From Pseudomonadota bacterium (lineage in GTDB: Bacteria > Bdellovibrionota > Oligoflexia > Oligoflexales > Oligoflexaceae), in contig JAKQGS010000083.1 in NCBI GenBank assembly GCA_029556045.1, positions 1 to 43,745 of the forward strand: a stretch of DNA of 43,745 nucleotides, in the 5' to 3' direction. Shown one piece after another: positions 8,505 through 16,169 of this stretch. A program made the translations under genes and the position numbers. The notes beneath the pieces were generated by a model. The model worked only from the letters and a program-made list of their open reading frames with translations. It was not told where the DNA came from and did not search any database. Numbering within the stretch: the stretch's first letter is position 1; the number at the start of each line of letters is the position of its first letter.

Positions 8505-9146
8505 TTAACCATAAAATACTCGAAACAACCGCCCGATTTCTATGGCCTCATTAGAAGGATTCAGATAATCACGTGCATCCTGGGGATGTCCTAGCTGAAG
8601 TCTCTTGAGAGAAAGAATTTTTTCACTTGATGCAGCATCAAATATAATACCCGCTACGATAGTTATCGCAGTCTGCGGGCCAATAATCGTAAAATTATTC
8701 GGATAAGAAACTGCGCCAGGGACTTGGACCTTTCCCTCAACCAAATCAAAGTGCGCATTCATCAACTTACCCAAAAAATGCAAATCTTCATCCTCAATAT
8801 TCATTAGAATTCGAAGCAATTTGGAATTAGAACTACCGATTGATAACTCATCCTTGATATCTCTACCGATCAGCAAACCCATAAGTGAAATAGCGGTTGG
8901 AGATGCAGCCAACAAAGCACGTTGCGCAGCAAGAAAAATAGCTTCTGCTTTATCCCCTTCAAGACTCGCTTCTATTATTCCCCAGACCGTTTCATCGTCG
9001 ACTTTACCCTCTGTATCGTATCCCTTTCGCGCGGCAACGAAGAGTCTTGTCAATCGAGTTTCGCCTAGTTTCTGGTAGGCTTTGCTTGCCAGCTTTAATG
9101 CAGCAGGCACTTTTGACAGCAGGGGAGAAACTTGTTCAATAGTCAT
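8505..9146 (-). CDS. Hypothetical protein of the tRNA-fMet island
   Basis: I do not recognise this 213-aa protein. It has no signal peptide or clear membrane segment. The N-terminal ~100 residues look helical and Ala/Leu-rich (KVPAALKLASKAYQKLG, KAEAIFLAAQRALLAAS). The C-terminal half contains GPQTAITIVAGIIFDAASSEKIL and LGHPQDARDYLNPSNEAIEIGRLFRVFYG. The ATG has GGAG only two bases upstream, somewhat close. It is transcribed away from the Xre-RES pair across a 175-bp AT-rich gap, and its own 3' end faces the attachment site. Cargo at this position could be regulatory or defensive, but nothing in the sequence shows a function. Confidence 0.6.
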   Translation of the reverse strand: MTIEQVSPLLSKVPAALKLASKAYQKLGETRLTRLFVAARKGYDTEGKVDDETVWGIIEASLEGDKAEAIFLAAQRALLAASPTAISLMGLLIGRDIKDELSIGSSNSKLLRILMNIEDEDLHFLGKLMNAHFDLVEGKVQVPGAVSYPNNFTIIGPQTAITIVAGIIFDAASSEKILSLKRLQLGHPQDARDYLNPSNEAIEIGRLFRVFYG

Positions 9147-9272
9147 AACTCCGCGTTATCAACTCTTTTTAGATTTTTTAACAAGACGAGCATCTAATTT
9201 GACAACCATTGTACCACAATTTTCCTTAAAATACAATAATATACACAATTATTGACATTTTTCCTAAATATT

Positions 9273-9302
9273 TTGTCGAATTATGTCGATAAATTGTATA
9301 GT
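9273..9302 (+). promoter_or_regulatory. Promoter and putative operator of the Xre-RES module
   Basis: TTGTCG (9273-9278) and TATAGT (9297-9302) are 18 nt apart and 20 nt ahead of the antitoxin start. Two TGTCGA copies (9274-9279 and 9284-9289) lie exactly 10 bp apart, one overlapping the -35 element. A same-face repeat over the promoter suits autorepression by the Xre antitoxin. This is inferred. Confidence 0.5.
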
Positions 9303-9321
9303 ATTAGGCATGAGGAGAATT

Positions 9322-9741
9322 ATGAACACTTCAATACAAATGACGCCAGAAGACTTAGGAGCCCTTAAAGATCATTTTGGCCTCCTTTCAGAGGATCATA
9401 ATTCTTTAAATCTAGCTGAGCTCAGAAGCTTTTTGGGAGATACACTGACAAAAGCTGACTTAGCAAAAAGCTTGGGAATTAGTCGAACACGCTTATACGA
9501 AAAACAAGTGAAGCTCTCTAAAGAATTTATGAGAACGAAAATGATTCCAATTATTCAAACTGCTGATTTAGCATACGAGATCTTCAAAAATGAAGAATCT
9601 ACACGCCGGTGGATTCTCTCGCCTAACAGCTATTTTTTTGGTAAGAGCCCTCTTGAAGTTTGCCTTTTAGGTGAGGGTCCAGAGCTTATTAATTTCCTAA
9701 ACCGTAAGCTCGGGTACGACAATGACCAAAAAGCGAAATAA
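9322..9741 (+). CDS. Xre/MbcA/ParS-type antitoxin (DUF2384 toxin-binding domain)
   Basis: Antitoxin of the Xre-RES type II toxin-antitoxin family. The 139-aa product has an N-terminal helix-turn-helix-like segment (LTKADLAKSLGISRTRLYEKQV, residues ~45-66). It ends with the characteristic toxin-binding domain: RRWILSPNSYFFGKSPLEVCLLGEGPELINFLNRKLG, with the W-x-PN..F-x-G-x-SP and L-G-x-G patterns. The ATG at 9322 has AGGAG four bases upstream; the frame opens 13 codons earlier without a ribosome site. Its last 20 nt overlap the toxin gene, so the two are translationally coupled. The antitoxin is expected to neutralise the toxin and repress the shared promoter through the TGTCGA repeats. Confidence 0.88.
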   Translation: MNTSIQMTPEDLGALKDHFGLLSEDHNSLNLAELRSFLGDTLTKADLAKSLGISRTRLYEKQVKLSKEFMRTKMIPIIQTADLAYEIFKNEESTRRWILSPNSYFFGKSPLEVCLLGEGPELINFLNRKLGYDNDQKAK

Positions 9742-10546
9742 AAGTGGAATTGTAAAAAAAACTCCCCCCAAAAAAATCGCAAAAAAAACTTCCCCAGAAA
9801 GGTCAAGCATCCAACCTGAAATAGTAATTGCTGGACCGAATTCAATAATGACATTTGCCAGCGCAGCCGGTATCTCTAACCTTGAGAAAAGTTTAATTTT
9901 TCGTGAACATTACATAAAACAATCTGATATTCAAATATGCGTGGCACTAGAATCCATGCTTACCTCAAGCGCACCGGGCCCAAGTTATATAAAAGACATA
10001 TCTAATAGTAGAATCTACAGAATAACATGCAATTCCAATCCCCTTGATGCGGGACTAACTTTTGCAAACGGCGGAAGAGTTAATGTTGGCATTTCTCAAT
10101 GTTGCTCTGAAATGCCTAATCTAAGGGCTAGCTATGGAGTATATGTTGCTCTTGAAAAAGAGACAGCATTAGCTGAGGTAGGAAGTACCGGCTTGCCTTT
10201 TGCTCGCGGAGATTTATTCTACGAAATAACTCTACAAAAATCAGGTGTACTTAAAGTAATTGATTTCGATTCCGTCGTTTCGTTTATCGGCAGATCTCTT
10301 AGTGGGGTTAACCTTATGGCAGCAATACAGGATTCCCCTGCAGCTGCACTCTGGTGCCTCCAAAAATGGCCAAAACCTTCTCAGATAGTTGCAGAATGGC
10401 TCAGGGTACATTTATCTTCGAAATCTGATGGAATTATGTACCGCTCAACAAAAAATCCAAATGGTTACAATATATTTCTATTTTCTGATGGTCCTGCCAG
10501 CCTTAAAGGAAAATTTAATTATAAGACAATACCTCTTCCAGAGTGA
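9722..10546 (+). CDS. RES-domain toxin (NAD+-degrading phosphorylase family)
   Basis: Partner toxin of the upstream Xre antitoxin. RES toxins deplete NAD+ and arrest growth. The 274-aa product starts with a Lys/Pro-rich basic tail of about 30 residues, unusual compared with the ~150-230 aa of many RES toxins. The RES fold follows: an Arg in SRIYRITCN (about residue 100), GRVNVG, YGVYVALEKETALAEV with the catalytic-type Glu, and SDGIMYRSTKNPNGYNIFLF with the conserved Ser. Those three residue types name the family. The start lies 20 nt inside the antitoxin gene and lacks a strong ribosome site, which fits coupling and lower toxin synthesis. The long N-terminal extension (about 95 aa before the RES core) has no recognised function. 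Confidence 0.85.
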   Translation: MTKKRNKSGIVKKTPPKKIAKKTSPERSSIQPEIVIAGPNSIMTFASAAGISNLEKSLIFREHYIKQSDIQICVALESMLTSSAPGPSYIKDISNSRIYRITCNSNPLDAGLTFANGGRVNVGISQCCSEMPNLRASYGVYVALEKETALAEVGSTGLPFARGDLFYEITLQKSGVLKVIDFDSVVSFIGRSLSGVNLMAAIQDSPAAALWCLQKWPKPSQIVAEWLRVHLSSKSDGIMYRSTKNPNGYNIFLFSDGPASLKGKFNYKTIPLPE

Positions 10547-10656
10547 TATCCATTATTAGACAAAGAAATAAGTTCCAAATGCCTCGCCCGACATATGCCC
10601 AGGCGATTCTATAGACCGCAACTTAGCCAAATTAAAGAACCTCTTTTTTTAAGCAT

Positions 10657-11670
10657 TTAATGCCCAGTATTTTTGAGTACGTGCATGCAACCGAGTGTAT
10701 CGCCAAGTTTGCACGCTTTTTCTGCATACGCCCTATAGTCAGCTATGTTTCTATTATCGTAATTTATTTTTGCCAAAAGCCTACAAGCAATGGCTTCATT
10801 TTCGGCATTACATAATGACTCAACTTCCGAAAATTTATTGCGTGCACCACCCTCGTTATACTCCTCCCACAAGATGACAGCACACGAGTTCTTATGACCT
10901 CCATTGCAAGCTTTTGATGCCCACAATGTTGCTTCGGCTATTTTTTTTTCACTAAATTTTAAGGCTCCAGCGTGAGCGCAACCTCGCAGATCCCCTCCAC
11001 GACAAGACTTGACGTACATGTTAAATGCCTTTTCTTTTTGCCCCGAGAGTTCAAAAATTATAGAGCAGGAAAGAGCCATCTTCCTGTTGCAAGCAATTGT
11101 TAAAATTTTTGTGGCCTCAGCCTTTTGTTCAGTCCCAAGCAGTGAGATTGCTAAGTCATAGCATGAATTCACTTTTCCTTTGTTACATTCGGCTTCCCAA
11201 TCACCACGGTCGATTTCAGCATAGCTGATAGCACGTACTCTACTTTGCGTGTAATCAGACTCTGAAAATTGAAGCTTGTTCGCCTGGCACTCGATCTGGG
11301 CTTCACGCCAATATGCATTGTAAGTATATGATTGTGCGTGATACGTAGTCTTTGCTTGCGTTTCCTGGAGGGTCTCACCTCGAATCATTCCGCCTATGTA
11401 GTCCGTGTGTGAAACAACTCCAGACGAAAGATGTTGCTGAGACATCAAACGATCGTTCAAAATCTTCCACTCATTTCCAACACATATTTTTTCTGCCGTT
11501 TCCTTGATGCGTTGGGCAAGAATTAATTGTCCACTATCGCCACCACTTGATCGATAACCAACTTTTCCTCCACTTTGACTTTGTTCCACTATCCATACAC
11601 TGGCCCAAGGCTCAGGTTGTGTGACACAGCCTATGAATATGCTTGTAACTAGTGCAATGCGTAACTTCAT
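10657..11670 (-). CDS. Cys-repeat (Sel1/TPR-like) lipoprotein
   Basis: The 337-aa product opens MKLRIALVTSIFIGC, a lipoprotein signal with Cys at residue 15. After an N-terminal domain of about 140 aa with no recognised family, the C-terminal half holds about six helical repeats of 35-37 aa with paired cysteines, such as NSCYDLAISLLG, ALSCSIIFELSG, CRGGDLRGCAHAGALKFSEKK, ACNGGHKNSCAVILW and ACKLGDTLGCMHVLK. This A-C-x-x-G-x(4)-C spacing resembles Sel1-like/Hcp (Helicobacter cysteine-rich) repeats, where disulfides brace each helical hairpin. It would sit in the envelope as a protein-interaction scaffold. The frame extends eight codons upstream, but the chosen ATG best fits a signal peptide; the ribosome site is weak. 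Function unknown. Confidence 0.65.
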   Translation of the reverse strand: MKLRIALVTSIFIGCVTQPEPWASVWIVEQSQSGGKVGYRSSGGDSGQLILAQRIKETAEKICVGNEWKILNDRLMSQQHLSSGVVSHTDYIGGMIRGETLQETQAKTTYHAQSYTYNAYWREAQIECQANKLQFSESDYTQSRVRAISYAEIDRGDWEAECNKGKVNSCYDLAISLLGTEQKAEATKILTIACNRKMALSCSIIFELSGQKEKAFNMYVKSCRGGDLRGCAHAGALKFSEKKIAEATLWASKACNGGHKNSCAVILWEEYNEGGARNKFSEVESLCNAENEAIACRLLAKINYDNRNIADYRAYAEKACKLGDTLGCMHVLKNTGH

Positions 11671-12286
11671 ATTGACCAGCCTATAAAAGTTCATTCAATG
11701 GTATCGCTTTCACATTCTTTCCCATTTGTGGTTTTTAAATTGGCGACTGCCTACTACCCAAAATTCGCCTTTGATATTATCGGATAATGTCCGGAATTGC
11801 TGAGTGAGGGAATTAAGCAACATTTTCCCATATATAGGATGATAAAAAATCTCCTATGTCTTTCGAAGATTATAAAACTTCGTATCTGTCAGCTGATGGA
11901 CAGTGGGTATAATCCTCCATCATTTCCCGGTGCACGCTGAAGTTAAATGCTCGCGTTCCCTATTTGTTCAAAAAATAGATTCCTACCGCCACAGCATAAA
12001 AAAATGGATTTGGATGAGATGTGGAGCTATTTCTCAATCTCAAGTCCATCTGAAATGAACCGGAAGCTAAATCACTACATGCAACATAAAGAAAGGGTCG
12101 ATTCTGAGTCAGATTCTCAGAATGATGTAACCTAGGCGTACTCTTGATCGGCAATTTCAACCACAGATGTTTTATTCCAGGAGCGATTAATCCTGCCAAA
12201 ATAAGCACTTATGTAGGCTAACCCTGAGGCTAAACGGCAGATTGACGGCAACGGTGCTTTTCAGGGGATTCACTTGAAAACAAGAA
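11671..12286. other. Gene-poor right end of the island
   Basis: About 615 bases with no ORF that I would call. A short plus-strand reading frame (12004-12135, 43 codons from ATG, MDLDEMWSYF...) has no ribosome site. Two AGGCTAA copies (12215-12221, 12227-12233) lie near the right junction. I see no integrase remnant here. Confidence 0.4.
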
Positions 12287-12320
12287 CGGCCCCGATTTCT
12301 TCAATCGGAGCCGGAACTTA
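12287..12320 (-). terminator. Terminator supplied by the island for tRNA-fMet
   Basis: An 11-bp stem (CGGCTCCGATT / AATCGGGGCCG on the minus strand, one G-T wobble) with a 5-nt loop, followed by TTCTTGTTTTC. It lies about 10 nt after the tRNA CCA end. It replaces the original terminator displaced to 8232-8263, so the rebuilt tRNA gene is functionally complete. Confidence 0.75.
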
Positions 12321-12322
12321 TG

Positions 12323-12371
12323 TTGGTAGCGGGGGTAGGATTTGAACCTACGGCCTTCGGGTTATGAGCCC
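12323..12371 (-). repeat. Right attachment site within tRNA-fMet (attR-like)
   Basis: Second copy of the 49-bp direct repeat (see 8272-8320), embedded in the intact initiator tRNA. By convention the element carries this copy and so restores the tRNA on integration. Confidence 0.9.
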
Positions 12372-12400
12372 GACGAGATACCAGACTTCTCCACCCCGCG
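12324..12400 (-). tRNA. Initiator tRNA-fMet (CAT anticodon)
   Basis: A 77-nt cloverleaf with encoded CCA. The acceptor stem is CGCGGGG paired with CCCCGC, leaving a C1 x T72 mismatch, the lack of a 1-72 pair being an initiator hallmark. The anticodon stem has GGG/CCC flanking CTCATAA: three consecutive G-C pairs, the other initiator hallmark. The T arm GTAGGTTCAAATCCTAC is normal. It sits 47 nt after the aconitase stop on the same strand but has its own promoter. Its 3' half is the target of the ~4-kb insertion. Confidence 0.96.
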
Positions 12401-12411
12401 GTAAGACAGAC

Positions 12412-12441
12412 CTTATAATGCAGGGGGGAGATGTTTGTCAA
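12412..12441 (-). promoter_or_regulatory. Promoter of tRNA-fMet
   Basis: On the minus strand a perfect -35 TTGACA (12436-12441) and TATAAG (12412-12417) are 18 nt apart; shifting the -10 by one gives 17. The predicted start lies a few bases before the tRNA. It is a strong sigma-70-type promoter, as expected for a stable RNA. Confidence 0.75.
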
Positions 12442-12447
12442 CCTCTC

Positions 12448-14718
12448 TTATTTCAGCATGTTCAATGCTGACCCAGCCTTAAACCACCCGATCTGCTCCG
12501 CGTTATAAGAGTGCGACAGAGAGATCACCGATTCTTTCCCATCCGCGTGTTTGGCGCGGAGGGTCACAGGCTTGCCAGGAGCAAAGGAGCCGAGGCCTTC
12601 GATGCTCAAACGGTCGTTCTCCTGAATCAACTCGTAATCGGCGGGGTTGCTAAAGGTCAAAGCCAGCACGCCCTGCTTCTTCAGGTTGGTTTCGTGAATC
12701 CTTGCAAATGAACGCACGATGACCGCTGCCACTCCCAGAAAACGAGGGGACATGGCGGCATGCTCGCGGCTGGATCCTTCACCATAGTTCTCGTCACCAA
12801 TAATAATCCAGCGTTTTCCAGCCGCCTTGTACTGACGCGCGACATTGGCAAACTCAAGACCCTTTTCACCCGTTAACACGTTGGTGCCCTTGCCCACCTC
12901 ATTGGTGAAGGCATTGTTGGCGCCCAACAGCATGTTGTCGGAAATCCGATCAAGGTGCCCACGAAATTTGAGCCATTTCCCGGCGGGAGAGATATGGTCG
13001 GTGGTGGTTTTCCCTTTGGTTTTGGCCAGGACCAGGGCATCACTGATGTCCTTACCATCCCAGGGTTTAAATGGCTCCAACAGCTGCAATCGTTCACTGT
13101 CGGGTTTAACATCCACCGCCACGCTGCTGCCATCGGTGGGCGGTTCGATATAACCGGATTCTGAATGGACAAAACCTTTCGGTGGCAGTTCAAACCCTTC
13201 CGGATCTGCCAGACGAACCTCTTTTCCATCGGGGGTTTTGACGGTATCGGACTTGGGATCAAAGCCTAGATCCCCGGAAGCTGCATAAGCCACCACCATT
13301 TCAGGGCTGCCGATAAAGCCGAGAGTCTCGGGGTTGTCGTCATTACGGCCACGGAAGTTGCGATTAAAGGAGGTCACAATCGTGTTTTTCTCACCTTTTG
13401 GCATTTCATCCCGCTTCCACTGTCCGATGCAGGGGCCACAGGCATTGGCAAGGACGACGCCACCAAATTGCACCAGGGTGTCCAATTGACCATCCCGTTT
13501 GATGGTTTCATAGATCTGACTGGAACCTGGGGAAATATAAAAGATTGCTTTTGATTTAAGACCCGCCTCCAAGGCGCTCTTCACAATGCGCGCTGCCCGC
13601 GAAATATCCTCATAGGATGAGTTGGTACAACTGCCGATCAAAGCAGCGGAAACTTTGGTGGGATAACCCTCCCGTACCGCCTCTTCGCGTAACTTGGAGA
13701 CCGGGCGCGCAATGTCCGGTGAGTGAGGTCCCACCAAATGGGGCTCCAGCTCGGAAAGGTTGATTTCGATCACTTCATCGTAATATTTTTTCGGATCCGC
13801 TTCCACTTCAGGATCCGCCCGCAGATGCTCACGGAACTCGGAAGCGATAGCGGCGATTTTTTCGCGCCCGGTAGTTTTTAGATAGGTCGCCATTCTTTCA
13901 TCAAACGGAAAGACTGAACAGGTGGCCCCCAGTTCGGCACCCATATTGGTGATCGTGGCTTTGCCAGTGCAGCTGATGGTCTCAACGCCGGGTCCAAAGT
14001 ATTCAATAATTTTATTAGTGCCACCCTTAACGGTCATGATCCCAAGAAGCTTAAGTATCACGTCTTTTGCGGAGGTCCAGCCGGACATTTTTCCGGTCAG
14101 TTTCACGCCCACAACTTTCGGATATTTGACCTCCCAGGGCATTCCTGCCATCACATCAACCGCGTCAGCCCCCCCGACACCAATGGCCAGCATACCCAGA
14201 CCGCCGGCATTGGGAGTGTGAGAGTCCGTTCCAATCATCAGGCCACCGGGAAAGGCATAATTTTCCAACACCACCTGGTGAATGATGCCGGAACCCGGCC
14301 CCCAAAAACCGATGCCATATTTTTGTGATGCGGTTTTGAGAAAATTAAAGACCTCGGCATTCTCATCCATCGCCACCCGCATATCCTTTTCAACGCCAGC
14401 GTTGGCGCGAATCAAGTGGTCACAATGCACGGTGGAAGGCACAGCCACCTTCTTTTTGCCAGACTGAATAAACTGAAGGATCGCCATCTGCGCGGTGGCA
14501 TCCTGCATGGCAACCCGATCAGGGCGCAGCATCAGAAAGCTCTCTCCGCGCATCAAACCCTTGTACCCTTGCGAATCGTCAAGGTGACTGAAGAGAATTT
14601 TTTCCGCCAGAGGTAATGGTCTGCCCAGATCCTTGCGGATAGCAGCAAACTTCTGTGATAAACCACTGAGGTGTTTTTGCACCGCTTCGGGCTTGGTAGC
14701 GACTACGGAATCCGTCAT
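12448..14718 (-). CDS. Aconitate hydratase, mitochondrial type
   Basis: Isomerises citrate to isocitrate in the TCA cycle using a [4Fe-4S] cluster. The 756-aa product is shorter than bacterial AcnA (~890) and colinear with the mitochondrial-type class. It shows [40 protein letters not shown], the cluster cysteines in [12 protein letters not shown] and [11 protein letters not shown], then [11 protein letters not shown]. The C-terminal swivel domain has [32 protein letters not shown] and [14 protein letters not shown]. The ATG has AGAAGGG eight bases upstream. It follows the HAMP-like gene by 31 nt and may be the last gene of that transcript. I give no symbol because the gene name for this class varies. 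The class is known from Bacteroidota and some delta-proteobacterial lineages. Confidence 0.95.
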   Translation of the reverse strand: MTDSVVATKPEAVQKHLSGLSQKFAAIRKDLGRPLPLAEKILFSHLDDSQGYKGLMRGESFLMLRPDRVAMQDATAQMAILQFIQSGKKKVAVPSTVHCDHLIRANAGVEKDMRVAMDENAEVFNFLKTASQKYGIGFWGPGSGIIHQVVLENYAFPGGLMIGTDSHTPNAGGLGMLAIGVGGADAVDVMAGMPWEVKYPKVVGVKLTGKMSGWTSAKDVILKLLGIMTVKGGTNKIIEYFGPGVETISCTGKATITNMGAELGATCSVFPFDERMATYLKTTGREKIAAIASEFREHLRADPEVEADPKKYYDEVIEINLSELEPHLVGPHSPDIARPVSKLREEAVREGYPTKVSAALIGSCTNSSYEDISRAARIVKSALEAGLKSKAIFYISPGSSQIYETIKRDGQLDTLVQFGGVVLANACGPCIGQWKRDEMPKGEKNTIVTSFNRNFRGRNDDNPETLGFIGSPEMVVAYAASGDLGFDPKSDTVKTPDGKEVRLADPEGFELPPKGFVHSESGYIEPPTDGSSVAVDVKPDSERLQLLEPFKPWDGKDISDALVLAKTKGKTTTDHISPAGKWLKFRGHLDRISDNMLLGANNAFTNEVGKGTNVLTGEKGLEFANVARQYKAAGKRWIIIGDENYGEGSSREHAAMSPRFLGVAAVIVRSFARIHETNLKKQGVLALTFSNPADYELIQENDRLSIEGLGSFAPGKPVTLRAKHADGKESVISLSHSYNAEQIGWFKAGSALNMLK

Positions 14719-14749
14719 TTGATCAACCCTTCTATTTACAAAATTTTAT

Positions 14750-15352
14750 TCAGGCCTTTTTCCTGGCCATTTTAATCAATGTGTTGATTTTATCCGCCAC
14801 GTCCTTCTGCAAAGGATCCTGACCCAAGTCCAGGGCCATTGCAGGAGCATCAGAATTGAGGGCAGAATCAAGAAACTCGTTTATGGTCTGCAGTTCATTG
14901 GGGTGCCGTTCTGCGCCAATCAAACCATTAAGATCGTTTAATTTCCTTGCCAACTCTAGGAGCTGATCCGATTCCCGCAGTACCAGAGGCTGTACCTTAC
15001 GCCCTTGCACCAGGTCATCAAGGAATCGGTGAATAGAGACCAAGGGACCATAAATGGCATGGGTATAACGGACCGACAACAGTATGGTAGCGATGATAAA
15101 AATGATGATAATTGAAGCAGCAGCCATCATTGGAACATGCAGTTTGGTGATAATCTGCTCGCCCTGGTCAGCCGACAATTGGAAGTACACCACCATCGCC
15201 TGGTAGATGTCCCAAAGGTAATATCCAAAGACACCAAAAATAGCACCGGCAAATACCAGATTGACCACGAGGAACATCAGCCCAAGTTTGACCTGACGAT
15301 ACGGCTCAACAAACCAGGATACCAATCCGCGTCTTCTTCCTTTTTCTACCAT
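14750..15352 (-). CDS. Membrane protein with HAMP-like region
   Basis: The 200-aa product has a short basic N-terminus, a TM helix (LGLMFLVVNLVFAGAIFGVFGYYL, ~21-44), a ~45-residue extracytoplasmic loop, and a second TM helix (MMAAASIIIIFIIATILL). A HAMP-like stretch follows: RYTHAIYGPLVSIHRFLDDLVQGRKVQPLVLRESDQLLELARKLNDL. It then ends in a short helical tail, with no kinase, cyclase or methyl-accepting domain. That is the N-terminal half of a sensor without an output domain, a pattern seen in several stand-alone HAMP proteins of delta-proteobacteria. I chose the ATG at 15352, preceded by GAGGGG, over a GTG three codons earlier. It lies between rsmE and the aconitase gene. Role unknown. Confidence 0.7.
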   Translation of the reverse strand: MVEKGRRRGLVSWFVEPYRQVKLGLMFLVVNLVFAGAIFGVFGYYLWDIYQAMVVYFQLSADQGEQIITKLHVPMMAAASIIIIFIIATILLSVRYTHAIYGPLVSIHRFLDDLVQGRKVQPLVLRESDQLLELARKLNDLNGLIGAERHPNELQTINEFLDSALNSDAPAMALDLGQDPLQKDVADKINTLIKMARKKA

Positions 15353-15449
15353 GCCCCTCACCCGTGTTTCGACGAAATCGACCGTCCCTTCATATTAACG
15401 GAACGCCGGGTTGCCGCAACCTATTTTGTCGGTTTTTCTATTACTCGCG

Positions 15450-16169
15450 CTAGCTTAAGGAGCGCCGCCGCGTGTCGAGCAGCGCGCAGGCCGCCATCGA
15501 AGCGGTGAAAGCCCTCAGAATGGACGGACCCATGGATACTTTAATAAATCCGGCTTGTTCTAAGATTTTTAGCTCAGGTTCCGACAAACCATGTTCGCCG
15601 CCGATCACACACGCGGTGCCCGCGGGCCGAAGTGGGGCAAAGAGGATGTCCCGTCCCCCGGGGTCCAGGGTGAAGCGGTTGTTAAAATTGGCGGGAAGAC
15701 GCTGGACTAGCGCCGCGAGGTCGTCATAGCCGACAATCTCCGGCAGAAAGGGGCGTTTGCATTGTTTAGCAGCCCCCAAGACAATGCGTCGCCATCGCTC
15801 CAGCGCTTTGTCGTTCAGACGCCACTTGGCGGCCCCCTCGGACGCAAAGACATGGATGCCATCTGCCCCCAACTCCACAATCGAGGGCAACGCTTCGTCG
15901 ATAGCGCCGGGTTTAAGAGCGCCAAGACAGATATGCAGGGGGTATTCCGGAGGTGGGGACAGCATGGACGATTCAATGCGAACACGGGCCTGCTTGCTGG
16001 TGATATCCGCTAATGTTCCTGTCATCACCAGCCCATGACCGTCCATGACTTCCACCGATGTTCCCGGAGATAGTCGCAGGACCTGGCGTAAATGCGTCAG
16101 TTCTTCCTCGGCAATGAGCCAGTGCTGTTCATCCATCGGCTGTCCCATAAATCGGAAGACATGGGTCAT
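15450..16169 (-). CDS. rsmE: 16S rRNA (uracil1498-N3)-methyltransferase
   Basis: Methylates U1498 of 16S rRNA in the assembled 30S subunit. The 239-aa product matches the family length (E. coli RsmE 243). It has an N-terminal PUA-like domain (HLRQVLRLSPGTSVEVMDGHG) and a C-terminal SPOUT knot: GADGIHVFASEGAAKW, AKQCKRPFLPEI, then VIGGEHGLSEPEL and VSMGPSILRAFTASMAACAL, corresponding to the GPEGG...LG..ILR.ETA motif. Here GPEGG reads GGEHG and ETA reads FTA, so the SAM-loop motif is slightly divergent. The start overlaps the prmA stop by 4 nt (ATGA), indicating translational coupling. Confidence 0.92.
   Translation of the reverse strand: MTHVFRFMGQPMDEQHWLIAEEELTHLRQVLRLSPGTSVEVMDGHGLVMTGTLADITSKQARVRIESSMLSPPPEYPLHICLGALKPGAIDEALPSIVELGADGIHVFASEGAAKWRLNDKALERWRRIVLGAAKQCKRPFLPEIVGYDDLAALVQRLPANFNNRFTLDPGGRDILFAPLRPAGTACVIGGEHGLSEPELKILEQAGFIKVSMGPSILRAFTASMAACALLDTRRRSLS

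Larger units (their letters stand above)
8272..12371. mobile_element. Putative ~4.05-kb integrative element in tRNA-fMet, no integrase
   Basis: The segment is bounded by the 49-bp tRNA-derived direct repeat. It separates the tRNA 3' fragment and its original terminator (left) from an intact tRNA-fMet (right). Its base composition is visibly more AT-rich than the flanking kup and aconitase genes. Cargo comprises an unknown 213-aa protein, an Xre antitoxin, a RES-domain toxin and a Cys-rich repeat lipoprotein, plus about 650 bp without a gene at the right. I find no integrase, excisionase or replication gene on either strand. It is therefore a non-autonomous or decayed element, mobilisable in trans if still active. 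Insertion is well supported; the mechanism is inferred from the att geometry. Confidence 0.8.

Noticed and set aside
12004..12135. Short plus-strand ORF MDLDEMWSYF... in the gene-poor end of the island
   Set aside because: No ribosome site, 43 codons, composition like surrounding non-coding sequence. It is not called as a gene.
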